NCBI GenBank assembly: GCA_947470895.1
Contig: CANIVF010000041.1
Span: 1-35,832 of the forward strand
Origin: Bacteroidota bacterium
Lineage (GTDB): Bacteria > Bacteroidota > Bacteroidia > Cytophagales > Cyclobacteriaceae
DNA: 35,832 nt
Direction of reading: 5' to 3'
The notes below the pieces were generated by a model. That model did not search any database. It worked only from the letters and a program-made list of their open reading frames with translations, and was not told the DNA's origin. Positions within the stretch are counted from its first letter, which is position 1. Every line of letters starts with the position of its first letter. Below, in pieces: positions 18,064-25,821 of the stretch. The position numbers and the translations under genes were made by a program.

Positions 18064-18858
18064 TTAAACCGCAATCGGGGCTTTTATGGAAGGATGGGCC
18101 TGGTAATTAACGATTTCAAAATCCTCGAACTCATAGTCAAATAGACTCGAGGGCTTTCTCTTAATCATCAGCTGAGGTAGTGGAAATGGTGCGCGTGAAA
18201 GTTGCAACTTAGCCTGCTCTAAATGATTGGAATATAGATGCACATCGCCTCCCGTCCATACGAAATCACCCGGTTTCAGATCGCATTGCTGAGCAACCAT
18301 GTAGGTGAGCAGCGCATAGCTGGCGATGTTAAACGGAACTCCTAAAAAGTAATCAGCACTGCGCTGATAAAGCTGGCAGGATAGTTTTCCATCGGCCACA
18401 TAAAACTGGAACAACGCATGGCACGGTGGCAATGCCATTTTATCTACCTCTGCAGGATTCCATGCCGATACGATATGCCTGCGTGAATCTGGTTTGGTTT
18501 TTATCTGATTTAGCACCTGCGAAATCTGATCTATATGACGCCCATCAGGTGCAGGCCAGTTGCGCCACTGACTTCCATAAACAGGGCCAAGGTCACCATT
18601 TTCATCAGCCCAATCATCCCAGATAGAAACACCATTATCCTTGAGGTATTTAATGTTGGTGTCGCCACGCAAAAACCAAAGTAATTCGTAGATAATCGAG
18701 CGAAGATGAAGTTTTTTAGTAGTCAGCAAAGGGAATCCTTCGGAGAGATCAAAGCGAATTTGCCGTCCAAATACGGAAAGCGTGCCGGTTCCCGTGCGGT
18801 CTGTTTTTGTGGTTCCGCTAACCAGAATTTCATTCAAAAGATCAAGGTATTGGTGCAT
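18064..18858 (-). CDS. thyA: Thymidylate synthase ThyA
   Basis: ThyA converts dUMP to dTMP using methylene-tetrahydrofolate. The start at ATG 18858 gives 264 residues, the same length as the E. coli enzyme. A TTG six codons earlier is less likely. The nucleophile is Cys146 in [12 protein letters not shown]. The phosphate-binding DRTGTGT loop is near residues 20-26, [10 protein letters not shown] is before the active Cys, and the C-terminus is the canonical APIAV. No dihydrofolate reductase gene, a common partner, lies next to it in this window. Confidence 0.97.
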   Translation of the reverse strand: MHQYLDLLNEILVSGTTKTDRTGTGTLSVFGRQIRFDLSEGFPLLTTKKLHLRSIIYELLWFLRGDTNIKYLKDNGVSIWDDWADENGDLGPVYGSQWRNWPAPDGRHIDQISQVLNQIKTKPDSRRHIVSAWNPAEVDKMALPPCHALFQFYVADGKLSCQLYQRSADYFLGVPFNIASYALLTYMVAQQCDLKPGDFVWTGGDVHLYSNHLEQAKLQLSRAPFPLPQLMIKRKPSSLFDYEFEDFEIVNYQAHPSIKAPIAV

Positions 18859-18956
18859 AGGAATACTTTCGTGCAATTACGTGGTTCATTCAAAAAAAAA
18901 AAAATGATGTCAGGCAGAGCTTCTTTAAAATTACGGCAATCAATTGTTATAAATGC

Positions 18957-18992
18957 AAAAAGGCCTCTGCCCGAAGACAGAAGCCTTTTTTT
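18957..18992 (-). terminator. Rho-independent terminator with UUCG loop after the two-repeat lipoprotein gene
   Basis: On the minus strand, a stem built from GGCTTCTGTC and GGCAGAGGCC closes a TTCG tetraloop and is flanked by A and T runs. It follows the lipoprotein stop codon by about 15 bases and lies upstream of thyA. thyA should therefore have its own promoter in 18859-18956. Confidence 0.88.
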
Positions 18993-19007
18993 AAATACCC
19001 AGCAGGT

Positions 19008-19907
19008 TTACATATTAGCTTTAACTTCCACTTCTTTCGATACACCGTTGATCGTAATGGTGATCAACTTATCACATGTGCCAGTTCCATAGTCGATGCT
19101 AATTACCTTTTGATCTACTGTTAATACTTTGGTTCCTTCCACAGCGATGCCACCTTTATTGCTAGATGCACATTCTCTTTTGTAAACCAATGGCTTTGTT
19201 ATTTGCATCTGGTAAGTCTTTCCATCACGATTGGTACCTGCGGCAGTGCCTGTAACGATCCATTCATCATTCAATGGGTTTGCAGCTCTTACCCACACGC
19301 GGGTACGGTCCACTTCGCGTGTTGCTGTAGTAGCATCTGTCCAGGTAACTTTTCCACCTGCTACGGTTACATTGAATTTAGGATTAGTCTCTAAACTTCC
19401 AGACGTATTGGTCACCGTACGTACACCTTCTATCGCAATACCATTAATTGAATACCCCTGTAGGGTGGTGACGATTTGTGAATCAGGCATAAATCGTTTA
19501 CCCTTAAATTCTACTTTGATCACTCCTTTGCGGACATTACCCCGAAGATCAATACAACCAGTCGCTCCAAAATCAATCGTGATATATCCATGTGGATTTA
19601 AAGAACTGTTATCCGCAGCAAATTCAAATGTAACAGTGGCACACGTAAAACGAGTATCAGTGGGCTTAGTACCTTGTCGTCCTGATGCTGATTCGCGTGA
19701 ACCAGTTGAGGTCGATGCATCGGCAGAAACCGAAAGTGTTGCCATATCATCAACATCGTCAAAGTAACTTTCTGTTACTGCCTCATTATCGATATTGTTT
19801 GAATCGTTGGTTGATAAATCAATCTGGTCGTTATCATTACAAGATGATAAAAAACTCAGAGCAATTACGGCCGTTCCTAAAATGGTTTTTCCAAATATCT
19901 TTTTCAT
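19008..19907 (-). CDS. Lipoprotein of unknown function with two related C-terminal motifs
   Basis: This 299-residue protein has a lipoprotein signal (lipobox LSSC, Cys23) and a low-complexity acidic and Ser/Thr-rich linker over residues 24-85. The folded part contains two similar beta-strand motifs: ITIDFGATGCIDLRG near 108-122 and ISIDYGTGTCDK near 271-282. Each is followed by a strand rich in Val, Lys and Glu, which suggests an internally duplicated beta domain. Proteins with this IDFG-x-x-C pattern occur widely in Bacteroidota, but I do not know a function. The protein is probably anchored in the outer or inner membrane facing the periplasm. A terminator closes the gene. Confidence 0.75.
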   Translation of the reverse strand: MKKIFGKTILGTAVIALSFLSSCNDNDQIDLSTNDSNNIDNEAVTESYFDDVDDMATLSVSADASTSTGSRESASGRQGTKPTDTRFTCATVTFEFAADNSSLNPHGYITIDFGATGCIDLRGNVRKGVIKVEFKGKRFMPDSQIVTTLQGYSINGIAIEGVRTVTNTSGSLETNPKFNVTVAGGKVTWTDATTATREVDRTRVWVRAANPLNDEWIVTGTAAGTNRDGKTYQMQITKPLVYKRECASSNKGGIAVEGTKVLTVDQKVISIDYGTGTCDKLITITINGVSKEVEVKANM

Positions 19908-20056
19908 AATGTTTTGTTTAAAATCGGATCTTAGAACATGAATTCAGTTCAAGGTTTAATCAACGCTAAAAAAAAATTACTAATTCATTTCAGTCAATCT
20001 TTGAATGGATGATTTAAGAGAATAACTTACCATCAGAATCCGTTTTAAATCACAAA

Positions 20057-20713
20057 ATGAAGGTTTTAATCGCTACCCTTATTATAAGTGCAGGTTGGAT
20101 AAATGGGCTCGCACAGATTCCTTTAAAAATTGCCAAGCTAAAATATCAGGGTGGTGGAGATTGGTATGCCAATAAAACAGCTTTGCAAAACCTGATTACA
20201 TTTTGCAACAAGGAATTGGGAATGACCCTGGCCACTGAAGAAGATGTTGCTGAAGTGGGAAGCCCTAACCTGTATGACTATCCTTACCTTTATATGACAG
20301 GGCATGGCAACGTAGTTTTTTCCATGAATGAAGCACAGAACCTGCGCAATTATCTGATTGGCGGAGGTTTCTTGCATGTGGATGATAATTACGGTATGGA
20401 TAAGTTTGTGCGGATTGAATTAAAGAAGGTTTTCCCGGAACTTGAATTGTTGGAACTTCCCTTCACACATCCCATCTATCATCAGAAATTTGATTTTCCT
20501 AATGGATTGCCTAAGATTCATGAACACGATGCCAAGCCTGCTCAAGGTTTTGGACTATTTTATGAGGGACGACTGGTGGTATTTTACTCGTACGAATGCG
20601 ATCTCGGAAACGGCTGGGAAGACAAACGTATACATAATGATCCTGAAGAAAAACGCGTGCAAGCCCTGCGAATGGGCGCCAATATTCTCTCCTACTGCTT
20701 TACCAGTTATTAA
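20057..20713 (+). CDS. DUF4159 domain-containing exported protein
   Basis: This 218-residue protein has an N-terminal signal peptide (cleavage probably near residue 19-20, GLAQ). The remainder is a single DUF4159 domain: KYQGGGDWYAN at 29-39, YPYLYMTGHG near 76-85, a GGGFLHVDDNYG motif near 103-114 and a late conserved HPIYH/FDFP region. DUF4159 resembles a glutamine-amidotransferase-like fold and often accompanies MoxR, vWA and BatA-like membrane genes. None of those is adjacent here. The function is unknown. Confidence 0.85.
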   Translation: MKVLIATLIISAGWINGLAQIPLKIAKLKYQGGGDWYANKTALQNLITFCNKELGMTLATEEDVAEVGSPNLYDYPYLYMTGHGNVVFSMNEAQNLRNYLIGGGFLHVDDNYGMDKFVRIELKKVFPELELLELPFTHPIYHQKFDFPNGLPKIHEHDAKPAQGFGLFYEGRLVVFYSYECDLGNGWEDKRIHNDPEEKRVQALRMGANILSYCFTSY

Positions 20714-20812
20714 TCCTACCCGTCAATCATTGCCTTTTGAAGTAGATATCTCTTTCGGATAATCCTTCAGAATAGCTCAATTAGACCATTTCAAAGATTT
20801 CCGTGAAAATGA

Positions 20813-20843
20813 CTTGTATTCTATAACTAATTATTTAGTTTTG
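20813..20843 (+). promoter_or_regulatory. Promoter of the blaI-M56 pair with an embedded operator-like palindrome
   Basis: CTTG at 20813-20816, 19 bases of spacer and TAGTTTTG at 20836-20843 match the Bacteroidota promoter pattern, the -7 element perfectly. The palindrome AACTAA-TTAT-TTAGTT (20825-20840) occupies the spacer and overlaps the -7 element. A BlaI-type repressor bound there would block RNA polymerase, suggesting autoregulation. The start codon is 29 bases downstream of the -7 element. Confidence 0.65.
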
Positions 20844-20871
20844 AAACGTAATCAATAGTTAATACAGGGAA

Positions 20872-21243
20872 ATGAAAGAACTGACCAAAGCCGAAGATCA
20901 GATTATGCAAATTTTGTGGACCCTTGAAAAGGGATTTGTAAAAGATATTGTAGAGCAAATGCCGGAGCCAAAACCTGCCTACAACACCGTATCTACCATC
21001 GTCAGGATTTTAGAGAAGAAAGGATTTATCGGATATAAAGCTTATGGCAAAACACATGAATATTTTCCATTAATACCTAAAGAGAAGTATACACGTTTTT
21101 ACCTTAATAATATGGTGAAAGGTTATTTCAATGGATCGGTGCAAAACCTGGTGTCGTTCTTTGCGAAGGAAAATAAAATGGATGTGCAGGACATTGATCT
21201 TTTGATGAAGCAACTGGAAGAACTTAAAAGCAAAAAGCCATGA
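20872..21243 (+). CDS. BlaI/MecI-family transcriptional repressor
   Basis: This 123-residue winged-helix protein starts with the family motif LTKAEDQIMQILW (residues 3-15). The recognition region is YNTVSTIVRILEKKGFI near 38-54, and a C-terminal dimerisation part (about 75-123) follows. BlaI/MecI dimers repress their own operon and targets, and they are inactivated by proteolysis triggered by an M56 membrane sensor. The stop codon overlaps the start of the M56 gene (ATGA), so the pair is translationally coupled. A matching palindrome lies in the promoter. No beta-lactamase gene is in view, so the regulon is probably something other than drug resistance. Confidence 0.9.
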   Translation: MKELTKAEDQIMQILWTLEKGFVKDIVEQMPEPKPAYNTVSTIVRILEKKGFIGYKAYGKTHEYFPLIPKEKYTRFYLNNMVKGYFNGSVQNLVSFFAKENKMDVQDIDLLMKQLEELKSKKP

Positions 21244-23012
21244 CCGCCATGCTCAACTACCAGATCGAAGCCAACCTTGCGCTGGTATTTTTTTATGTTC
21301 TTTATTGGTTGCTTCTTAAAGATGAAAACCAATTTAGCTTCAAGCGAATATACCTGCTGGGTAGCCTGATCGCTTCACTCCTGTTTCCATTGATCACCAT
21401 TTCTACGGAAGGCACACAACTCATTCCGTCATTGAGCCATTCACCAGCAGCATATTGGCTTCCCGAAATTACAATCTACGCCAACGAAACAAATACGAAT
21501 GCAACCCAAACACCCATCTGGCAATGGATCTCTTATCTATACATGGCAGGTTTGATTGTATTTTCTATTCTGTTTTTCATTCGTGTTGCTTCTTTATTTC
21601 TATTGTTCAGGTCGTCAAAAAAGTATGCATGGAAAAACTATCTCGTAGCCGAATCTGATAAAGGGCATAGTTCATTTTCATTCTTTCACTTTATTTTTTT
21701 AGGAAAGGCCAGTGAAATAAATGAACAGGAAAAACAAGATGTGCTTATTCATGAAGAAGTGCATGCACAGAAAATTCATTCGTTTGATATTGTATTGACC
21801 AATATGTTGGGCATTATCTTCTGGTTCAATCCAATCTTACACGCCTATAGAAATTCTTTGGTTCAGGTTCATGAGTTTGAAGCTGATGCGCGCTCGGTGG
21901 AAGGTCGTGACGTGAACGCGTATTGCAACTTACTGGCGAGGGTTGCTTTGCAGTCGAACGGATATCCTCTCGCCAATCACTTTACAAATTCCTTAACCTT
22001 AAAACGTATCACGATGATGAAAACAGTTCATAAGAAAATAAAACAATGGAAAGTAGCTACGGTATCTATTCTTGTGCTGCTGATCTTTTTTGCAGTGGCT
22101 TGTCAGGATCAAGTAATGCAGGACATCCAGACGATTGCCAATAATTCAAGTGCAGCCACTATTTTACCGGCCAAGGTAGAAGCAGAGCTACTGAAACTAA
22201 AACAAACTAACCCGAAAGCCGAATACATTGTACTGGAAATGAATGACGAGGGTAAAAAGAAAATGGACGAGCTGAATAAAGACGAAGCATTCACAAAAGC
22301 ACTGGTATCCGTGCATGTGATCAAATCTGGAGAACAATCCTTTGTCATATTACAAAAAGGTGATCACACCAATGCCCTTGCTAACATGACGGCCTCTGAG
22401 GATGAAATTTTCAGTATCGTTGAAGAATCAGCTTCTCCCATGGGTGGATACCCTGAGCTTTACGAGTACATCATGAAAAACATAAAATATCCTCAAGAAG
22501 CAAGAACTAAAGGCGTGGAGGGAAAAGTATTCATTGAATTTGTTGTGAATGTGGATGGAAGTCTTTCAGATTTTGTCGCCCTAAAAGGCATCGGTAGCAG
22601 TTGTGATGAAGAAGCCATTCGAGTATTACAAACTTCTACCATAGCTTGGAATCCCGGAAAACAACAAGGCGCTGCAGTTAAACAGCGAATGGTAATACCC
22701 ATCATATTTAAACTAGGTAATGAAAGCCCGGCTGCCATTATTATTGGCGAAGCCGATAGCAACTATCCGGGGTCGCAATATGAATTTAACATTAGTGTTA
22801 CTAAAACAGTAGTGAATGGTCTGGTGCACATCAGTGGTCAGGTAAAAAATCAGGATGGTGCACCATTAGCTGGAGCAAACATCATTGTAAAGTCCACTAC
22901 TACCGGCACCGTATCCAACTCGGATGGTTCTTTTAAAATAGACACCAAACAAAGTAAGGGAACTTTGTTCTTCTCCTTTATTGGATTTAAAACAGCAGAA
23001 GTAGAATTCTAA
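21240..23012 (+). CDS. BlaR1-like M56 metallopeptidase with TonB_C and carboxypeptidase-regulatory-like domains
   Basis: This 590-residue membrane protein is the expected sensor/protease partner of BlaI. Hydrophobic segments lie near residues 9-27, 38-55, 96-123 and 268-288. The M56 zinc motif is HEEVH at 171-175, with the downstream Glu in HEFEAD near 211-216. A periplasmic region follows the last membrane segment. It contains a TonB C-terminal-like domain (about 405-500, YPQEARTKGVEGKVFIEFVV) and ends with a carboxypeptidase-regulatory-like beta-sandwich (about 525-590, ISGQV through GSFKIDT). No penicillin-binding sensor domain is present, unlike staphylococcal BlaR1. The start overlaps the blaI stop. 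A second ATG at 21249 is possible. Confidence 0.88.
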   Translation: MTAMLNYQIEANLALVFFYVLYWLLLKDENQFSFKRIYLLGSLIASLLFPLITISTEGTQLIPSLSHSPAAYWLPEITIYANETNTNATQTPIWQWISYLYMAGLIVFSILFFIRVASLFLLFRSSKKYAWKNYLVAESDKGHSSFSFFHFIFLGKASEINEQEKQDVLIHEEVHAQKIHSFDIVLTNMLGIIFWFNPILHAYRNSLVQVHEFEADARSVEGRDVNAYCNLLARVALQSNGYPLANHFTNSLTLKRITMMKTVHKKIKQWKVATVSILVLLIFFAVACQDQVMQDIQTIANNSSAATILPAKVEAELLKLKQTNPKAEYIVLEMNDEGKKKMDELNKDEAFTKALVSVHVIKSGEQSFVILQKGDHTNALANMTASEDEIFSIVEESASPMGGYPELYEYIMKNIKYPQEARTKGVEGKVFIEFVVNVDGSLSDFVALKGIGSSCDEEAIRVLQTSTIAWNPGKQQGAAVKQRMVIPIIFKLGNESPAAIIIGEADSNYPGSQYEFNISVTKTVVNGLVHISGQVKNQDGAPLAGANIIVKSTTTGTVSNSDGSFKIDTKQSKGTLFFSFIGFKTAEVEF

Positions 23013-23030
23013 TTTCATAAAACCTTCACA

Positions 23031-23063
23031 AAAAAAGCCTCGTGAATTTTCCGAGGCTTTTTT
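23031..23063 (+). terminator. Rho-independent terminator after the M56 gene
   Basis: A perfect 12-bp stem, AAAAAAGCCTCG (23031-23042) with CGAGGCTTTTTT (23052-23063), closes a 9-base loop and ends in a T run. Confidence 0.92.
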
Positions 23064-23136
23064 CTTGTTACTTGATTTATTAAGCAGAAGCTGTATTCTA
23101 AAGATACATGGATATTCGTAACCTACTTTGGTAAAA

Positions 23137-23165
23137 TAAAAAACCTCAAGAAATTGATCCTGAGG
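23137..23165 (-). terminator. Terminator after the TlpA-family gene
   Basis: On the minus strand, CCTCAGGA pairs with TCTTGAGG (one G-U pair) and is followed by six T residues. It lies 26 bases after the stop of the thioredoxin-like gene. Confidence 0.75.
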
Positions 23166-23190
23166 CCTTCTGGTTAATTAGTCTAATGCA

Positions 23191-24324
23191 TTAAATTCCT
23201 CCCAAAACTTCTTCCAATTTTTTATTCAAGGCAGCACCACGCAGGTTTTTGGCAATGATCTTTCCTTCCGGATCAACTAAGATGGAAAATGGAATAGCCG
23301 AGATATTAAAATCAGTTGCGGCCTTGGATTCAAAAAATTTCAAATCAGAAACCTGTGTCCAGGTAAGTCCATCTTCTTCAATAGCTTGCACCCAATCTTC
23401 CTTTTTACGATCAAGCGATACGCCATATACCTCAAAGCCTTTATCCTTAAACTTGTCGTAAGCTTTCACTACGTTCGGATTTTCTCTGCGGCATGGTCCA
23501 CACCACTTAGCCCAAAAATCAACCAACACATATTTACCCCGCAAAGAAGACAACTTTATCACTTGACCTTCGGGATTTGGAAGTTCAATTTCAGGAGTAG
23601 TCTGACCAATGGCTGTCGGTTTCATTTTATCAACCATGGTGTTAAACTCTTTAGCTACGTCATAATTAGGCCATTCTTTTTTCAATTTATCAGCAGTAAG
23701 AAGATATACATCAAAATACTTATCCTGATCCAGCACTGTGTTTTGCTGCAATAGATTAATCAAACCTAACGATACCGGTTGATCTTTTAAGATGTCAGAG
23801 ATTAATGCATGAGCTTTGCCAACAAGCTTCATATACTCATACTGAAGCTCCTCCACTTTAGCAATATTCTTGGCAGTCGAAGCTTCCGTAAACTCCTTTT
23901 CAAGCTTAGCCATGTCAGGGGAACTCTGAAAATTGGTCATTACCCGTTGAATCTTCACAATCAAATCATGGTCAGGTGAGCCTTTGATTTCCGCAAAACC
24001 AGTCATTGAATTTCCATCTGCATTGATTTCAAGATCGCTTTGGTTAAGCATTACGAGAATAAATTGTCGATCGTAAAATGAAACCCGATAATAGCCTGGC
24101 TGAGTAAGTTTTATCTTTTTCTCGTATTTATTATCTGCTCCAAGCTCGATCTTCACCACTTCGCCACTATTATCAGCTTTTACCTGCTGAATTGTAATCT
24201 GTCCTGGCTGGGGAAAGCCCACCTTTCCGCGAAGTGTTATCTCCCAACCGGCATCCTTTTTGCAGCCGATAAAAAAAACAGAAACAACAACAGCAACTAA
24301 AAATTGAATGCTTACTTTCTTCAT
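23191..24324 (-). CDS. DUF4369/TlpA-family thiol-disulfide oxidoreductase lipoprotein
   Basis: This 377-residue lipoprotein has lipobox FIGC with Cys21. Residues 25 to about 115 form a DUF4369-type beta domain (ITLRGKV and QITIQQV strands). A helical linker spans about 120-235. Residues from about 238 to 377 are an AhpC-TSA/TlpA thioredoxin fold with the redox pair Cys275/Cys278 in WAKWCGPCRREN and the cis-Pro region near ISAIPFS. Such proteins reduce disulfides or assist cytochrome maturation in the periplasm. The start codon lies 7 bases after gatB, suggesting co-transcription with gatB and alaS, although no functional link is obvious. Confidence 0.9.
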   Translation of the reverse strand: MKKVSIQFLVAVVVSVFFIGCKKDAGWEITLRGKVGFPQPGQITIQQVKADNSGEVVKIELGADNKYEKKIKLTQPGYYRVSFYDRQFILVMLNQSDLEINADGNSMTGFAEIKGSPDHDLIVKIQRVMTNFQSSPDMAKLEKEFTEASTAKNIAKVEELQYEYMKLVGKAHALISDILKDQPVSLGLINLLQQNTVLDQDKYFDVYLLTADKLKKEWPNYDVAKEFNTMVDKMKPTAIGQTTPEIELPNPEGQVIKLSSLRGKYVLVDFWAKWCGPCRRENPNVVKAYDKFKDKGFEVYGVSLDRKKEDWVQAIEEDGLTWTQVSDLKFFESKAATDFNISAIPFSILVDPEGKIIAKNLRGAALNKKLEEVLGGI

Positions 24325-24331
24325 ATTCTTA

Positions 24332-25783
24332 TTAACTTAATTTTTTCAACAATAATTCGGTGGCGAGTTTAGGATCGGCCTTGCCTTTGCTTCGCTTCAT
24401 CACCTCACCCATAAACATGGTAATGATGGCTTTCTTTCCCTTCCTGTATTCCTGTACCTTAAGTGGAAACTCTTTGATCACCTGCTCGACAATGGGCATG
24501 ATCGAATCTTCGTTGCTATCCTGAAGAAGATTTAATTGTTGCGCCAACACTAACGGATCTTGATTTGGATTCGCGATGAGTTGTGGGAATATCTTTTGAG
24601 CTGCAACAGCAAAACTTACTTTATCCTGATCTACCATTTCAATAAGATTCGCTAATGTACTTGGTGAAACCGGAAACTGAAACTCATTTTCCTTCAATTC
24701 ATTCAAGTGAGACTTAACCGGACCCATCACCCAATTGGATACCGCTTTAAAATTGTGACAGTGTGTGCATATGGCCTCGAAATAGTTGGCTACTTCTCTT
24801 GAATCGGTGAGCACTTGCGCATCATACTCAGGTAATTTATACTCTGTGATAAATTTATGCTTCAGTTCACGAGGCAAAGCGGGCATTGTATTTTTGATGT
24901 CTGTCAACCACTGTTCTGAAACGATCATCGCACTCAAGTCCGGGTCTGGAAAATAGCGATAATCATTGAGTTCTTCTTTGGTACGCATGCTGTATGAGTC
25001 ACCGCTGTCTACATCGTATGTACGTGTTTCTGATACTACCTGTTCACCAAGTTCGATAAGATTAATTTGCCGCTCTACTTCATGGTCGATAGCACGCTGC
25101 ACGTTGCGTATGGAATTCATGTTCTTAATCTCGACTTTCTTCCCATACTCTTTGGCTCCGTTCAACATCACAGATACATTTGCATCACAACGAAGTGATC
25201 CTTCTTCCATATTACCATCACAAATTTCAAGATACCTCACCAATTTGCGCACTTCAGAAACCAATGTCCCTGCATCTTCTGAGCTGCGTAACGCGGGTTC
25301 AGTCACTATCTCAATCAACGCAACACCGGAACGGTTGAAGTCCAGCATCGTATCGGTTTCATCATCCAGGTGAATGGATTTACCGGCATCTTCTTCGATA
25401 TGAATGCGGTTCAACGGGATATTTTTCTCACCGGATTTAGTATCGATAGTAATAAAACCTCCCTTACAAATCGGTGTTCGATCTTGCGTGAGTTGGTATC
25501 CTTTTGGCAGATCGGGATAGAAATAATTCTTGCGATCAAAAATCTGGTAACGGGAAATCTCGCAGTTGCACGCCAATCCCATCTTCATGGCAAACTCGGC
25601 CACTTTCTTATTAAGCTTAGGCAATGTGCCCGGGTGCGCCAATGTGATCACACTTACATGCGTATTGGGTGCACCTCCATACTCAGCTGAATCTGAATTA
25701 TAAATTTTACTTTTTGTAAGGAGCTGTGCATGCACCTCTAACCCTATCACTACTGTATATTTATCGCGTACGGCTTTGTCCAT
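24332..25783 (-). CDS. gatB: Asp-tRNA(Asn)/Glu-tRNA(Gln) amidotransferase subunit B
   Basis: This 483-residue GatB protein is near the usual family length. It opens with the signature VIGLEVHAQLLTKSKIY. The LPKGYQLTQ and EEGSLRCDANVS motifs are present, and the C-terminal GatB/YqeY helical domain (about 335-483) ends in TELLLKKL. In the GatCAB complex it phosphorylates misacylated Glu-tRNA(Gln) or Asp-tRNA(Asn) before amidation. It lies 38 bases downstream of alaS in the same direction. gatA and gatC are not in this window. Confidence 0.96.
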   Translation of the reverse strand: MDKAVRDKYTVVIGLEVHAQLLTKSKIYNSDSAEYGGAPNTHVSVITLAHPGTLPKLNKKVAEFAMKMGLACNCEISRYQIFDRKNYFYPDLPKGYQLTQDRTPICKGGFITIDTKSGEKNIPLNRIHIEEDAGKSIHLDDETDTMLDFNRSGVALIEIVTEPALRSSEDAGTLVSEVRKLVRYLEICDGNMEEGSLRCDANVSVMLNGAKEYGKKVEIKNMNSIRNVQRAIDHEVERQINLIELGEQVVSETRTYDVDSGDSYSMRTKEELNDYRYFPDPDLSAMIVSEQWLTDIKNTMPALPRELKHKFITEYKLPEYDAQVLTDSREVANYFEAICTHCHNFKAVSNWVMGPVKSHLNELKENEFQFPVSPSTLANLIEMVDQDKVSFAVAAQKIFPQLIANPNQDPLVLAQQLNLLQDSNEDSIMPIVEQVIKEFPLKVQEYRKGKKAIITMFMGEVMKRSKGKADPKLATELLLKKLS

Positions 25784-25821
25784 GTTACACAGAATTAATC
25801 ATCAATAAGTTCTGATTGACA

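Noticed and set aside
19231..19767. 178-codon open frame on the plus strand
   Set aside because: It lies wholly antisense to the lipoprotein gene, which has a clear signal sequence and terminator.
20872..23012. BlaI/M56 pair as a beta-lactam resistance operon
   Set aside because: There is no beta-lactamase or PBP gene in the neighbourhood and no penicillin-binding sensor domain.
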